6,281 bases of DNA from Pseudomonadota bacterium (lineage in GTDB: Bacteria > Pseudomonadota > Alphaproteobacteria > Rhodospirillales > Rhodospirillaceae): the NCBI GenBank assembly GCA_023396465.1, contig JAEWWF010000260.1:1-6281 (forward strand), given 5' to 3'. This document shows, piece by piece, positions 5,676 to 6,281 of this stretch. The position numbers were made by a program, and so were the translations under genes. The stretch's first letter is position 1, and every line of letters starts with the position of its first letter. The notes beneath the pieces were generated by a model. The model worked only from the letters and a program-made list of their open reading frames with translations. It made no database searches and was not told the DNA's origin.

Positions 5676-5798
5676 TGTCAAGGGGGGGTGCGCGGGGAGG
5701 GGGATCACCCACCCGCAGGGCGCACGCAGTGCGATTTGCGCATGCAAATTGGGGATACCCCGCGCACCACGCGGCGCAGCCGCGCTTGCCCCTTGACA
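5676..5798. repeat. Nested inverted repeats predicted to fold into one branched structure
   Basis: The outer arms TGTCAAGGGG (5676-5685) and CCCCTTGACA (5789-5798) pair over 10 bp. Directly inside, GGTGCGCGGGG (5687-5697) and CCCCGCGCACC (5758-5768) pair over 11 bp. Within the inner loop are hairpins CGCAC-GCA-GTGCG (5721-5733) and ATTTGC-GCAT-GCAAAT (5734-5749). On the right shoulder lies CGCGGC-GCA-GCCGCG (5770-5784), giving a junction. All listed arms are perfect complements. A folded single-stranded origin, packaging signal or recombination site would look like this; which one is not decided by sequence. Confidence 0.7.
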
Positions 5799-5803
5799 GG
5801 AGC

Positions 5804-5836
5804 AGGGGGCCGCGCCCCCTCTGCCCGCTCGCGGGC
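5804..5836. repeat. Two adjacent GC-rich hairpins
   Basis: AGGGGGC (5804-5810) pairs with GCCCCCT (5814-5820) around CGC. GCCCGC (5823-5828) pairs with GCGGGC (5831-5836) around a 2-base centre. They lie just beyond the end of the leftward HTH gene, whose stop is 5847-5849, so the pair could also terminate its transcript, although no T-run follows. Confidence 0.55.
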
Positions 5837-5846
5837 GAAGAACTTG

Positions 5847-6137
5847 CTAGCCGCTATTTTTGATGACTGGGCTTTTTCGTTTTATAACCCGACTGATGAT
5901 GCGGGATACTGATACGGGATGGATGCCGAGGTGTCGGCCGATCTCTTCGTTGCTCCAGCCTCGGCGGGCATACTGCATGACCAAGGTGGCGCGGGCGGCC
6001 ACTTCGTCGGCTTTCCTGCTGGACAGCCAGCGGCGCCAGTGCCACGCGATTGTCTCCATCGGCATCCCGGTTTCGCTCGCTGTCGCGGTCATGGCCTGAT
6101 CGAGGCTCATTCCGGCTGACATGTGGGCTTGGACCAA
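5847..6137 (-). CDS. Tandem helix-turn-helix phage protein, N-terminus probably clipped by the IS
   Basis: From a TTG at 6137 this reads 96 residues. A first HTH-like unit is at about 12-37 (SLDQAMTATASETGMPMETI, then WHWRRW), and a second, clearer one is at about 52-86 (ARRGWSNEEIGRHLGI, then HPVSVSRIISRVIK). The C-terminus is short and basic. Two DNA-binding motifs without another domain suggest a phage transcription or replication regulator. None of the starts (TTG 6137, ATG 6122, ATG 6110) has a clear ribosome-binding site. The frame stays open a further 30 bases into the IS end, so the native start was probably removed by the insertion. It lies upstream of the hairpin region, to which it could bind. 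Confidence 0.6.
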   Translation of the reverse strand: MVQAHMSAGMSLDQAMTATASETGMPMETIAWHWRRWLSSRKADEVAARATLVMQYARRGWSNEEIGRHLGIHPVSVSRIISRVIKRKSPVIKNSG

Positions 6138-6152
6138 GGTCGGGGTTGAGTA

Positions 6153-6281
6153 GGCTAGGTCACCGACTCATAAGTGCGCAGCCAGATTCGGATGGCGGCG
6201 AGCTTGACGAGAGCCAGGTAGTTCTCGGCGTGTTTCTCGTAACGGGTGGCGATGGCGCGGTAGTGTTTGATCTTGTTGAAG
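6153..6281 (-). mobile_element. End of a second IS5-family insertion sequence
   Basis: The element runs out of the right edge, with its transposase pointing left. A likely boundary is GGCTAGGTCACCGACTCATA starting at 6153, preceded by TA (6151-6152), which would suit the TA target of the IS427 group. The other end is not in view, so the boundary and target duplication are inferred. Its sequence differs from the left-hand element, so the pair is not a simple composite transposon. Confidence 0.5.
6155..6281 (-). CDS. IS5-family (IS427-type) transposase, C-terminal end (partial)
   Basis: Reading leftward from the window edge, 41 complete codons end at TAG (6157-6155). The sequence FNKIKHYRAIATRYEKHAE, followed by NYLALVKLAAIRIWLR and YESVT, is the standard C-terminus of IS427-group IS5 transposases. 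The RYEKHAENYLA segment contains the glutamate of the DDE triad region. Only the tail is visible, so intactness cannot be judged. The stop codon appears to lie inside the terminal inverted repeat, as is common in this group. Confidence 0.88.
   Translation of the reverse strand, partial: FNKIKHYRAIATRYEKHAENYLALVKLAAIRIWLRTYESVT

Larger units (their letters stand above)
5597..5846. other. Non-coding phage intergenic region rich in hairpins
   Basis: No convincing gene lies in these 250 bases between two leftward genes; short frames here lack start signals and family features. Besides the 27-bp palindrome, it holds ACTCGCC/GGCGAGT (5645-5651/5656-5662), the nested repeats at 5676-5798, and the hairpins at 5804-5820 and 5823-5836. 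Filamentous phages keep the complementary-strand origin and packaging signal as hairpins in one intergenic region, so this is the likely counterpart. No plus-strand nick site can be assigned. Two TTGACA boxes (5793-5798 on +, 5676-5681 on -) lack matching -10 boxes. Confidence 0.6.

Noticed and set aside
5621..5749. dif-type XerC/XerD attachment site
   Set aside because: The 5621-5647 palindrome has 11-bp arms but a 5-base centre and poor match to dif half-sites. GCGCAT at 5738-5743 matches only the XerC core, with no TTATGTTAAAT-like arm beside it.
5676..5798. Promoters from the two TTGACA boxes
   Set aside because: Neither box has a TATAAT-like sequence 16-18 bases downstream. Both are better explained as the arms of the outer inverted repeat.
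5661..5912. Rightward short frames across the intergenic region
   Set aside because: There is no ribosome-binding site or domain, and the sequence is explained by inverted repeats and the end of the leftward HTH gene.

Overview
The window holds most of a filamentous phage (inovirus) prophage between the ends of two unrelated insertion sequences. The DNA is GC-rich. The gene order, the 98-codon ssDNA-binding protein and the Zot-type assembly ATPase resemble the Xanthomonas/Stenotrophomonas filamentous phages (the phiLf/Cf1 type). I therefore infer a Xanthomonadaceae host; no host gene is present to confirm it.

Layout. Positions 1-107 are the 3' end of an IS5-family transposase (+). Next comes the rightward structural/assembly block: ssDNA-binding protein (gV-like, 130-426), a one-TM virion-protein candidate (430-702), the major coat protein (gVIII-like, 773-997, interrupted by an in-frame TAG), a 34-residue hydrophobic pVII/pIX-like protein (1009-1113), a large Cys- and Gly-rich adsorption protein (pIII-like, 1106-2614), a pVI-like membrane protein (2618-2974), the Zot/pI assembly ATPase (2978-4267) and a small secreted protein (4302-4574). 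A hairpin at 4585-4608 separates this block from a convergent leftward cassette: a DUF29 protein (4632-5075), a small ribbon-helix-helix-like protein (5159-5374) and an unknown 72-residue protein (5378-5596). Upstream of that cassette lies about 250 bp of non-coding DNA packed with inverted repeats. I read it as the phage intergenic region (complementary-strand origin, packaging signal and/or operators). A leftward tandem-HTH protein (5847-6137) follows, cut close by the end of a second IS5-family element (6153-6281).

How it works together. The block encodes genome coating (pV), capsid (pVIII plus small caps), host adsorption (pIII), virion release (pVI) and the inner-membrane export motor (Zot). 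The leftward genes look like regulatory or accessory cargo. No replication initiator (gII/Rep) lies in the window; it would be expected just upstream of gV, where the IS now sits. An amber codon in the major coat gene and loss of a canonical gV start at the IS junction suggest a recently disabled prophage, although pIII, pVI and Zot remain fully open. Amber readthrough or suppression is the alternative.

The most unusual signal is the nested, branched set of perfect inverted repeats at 5621-5836.
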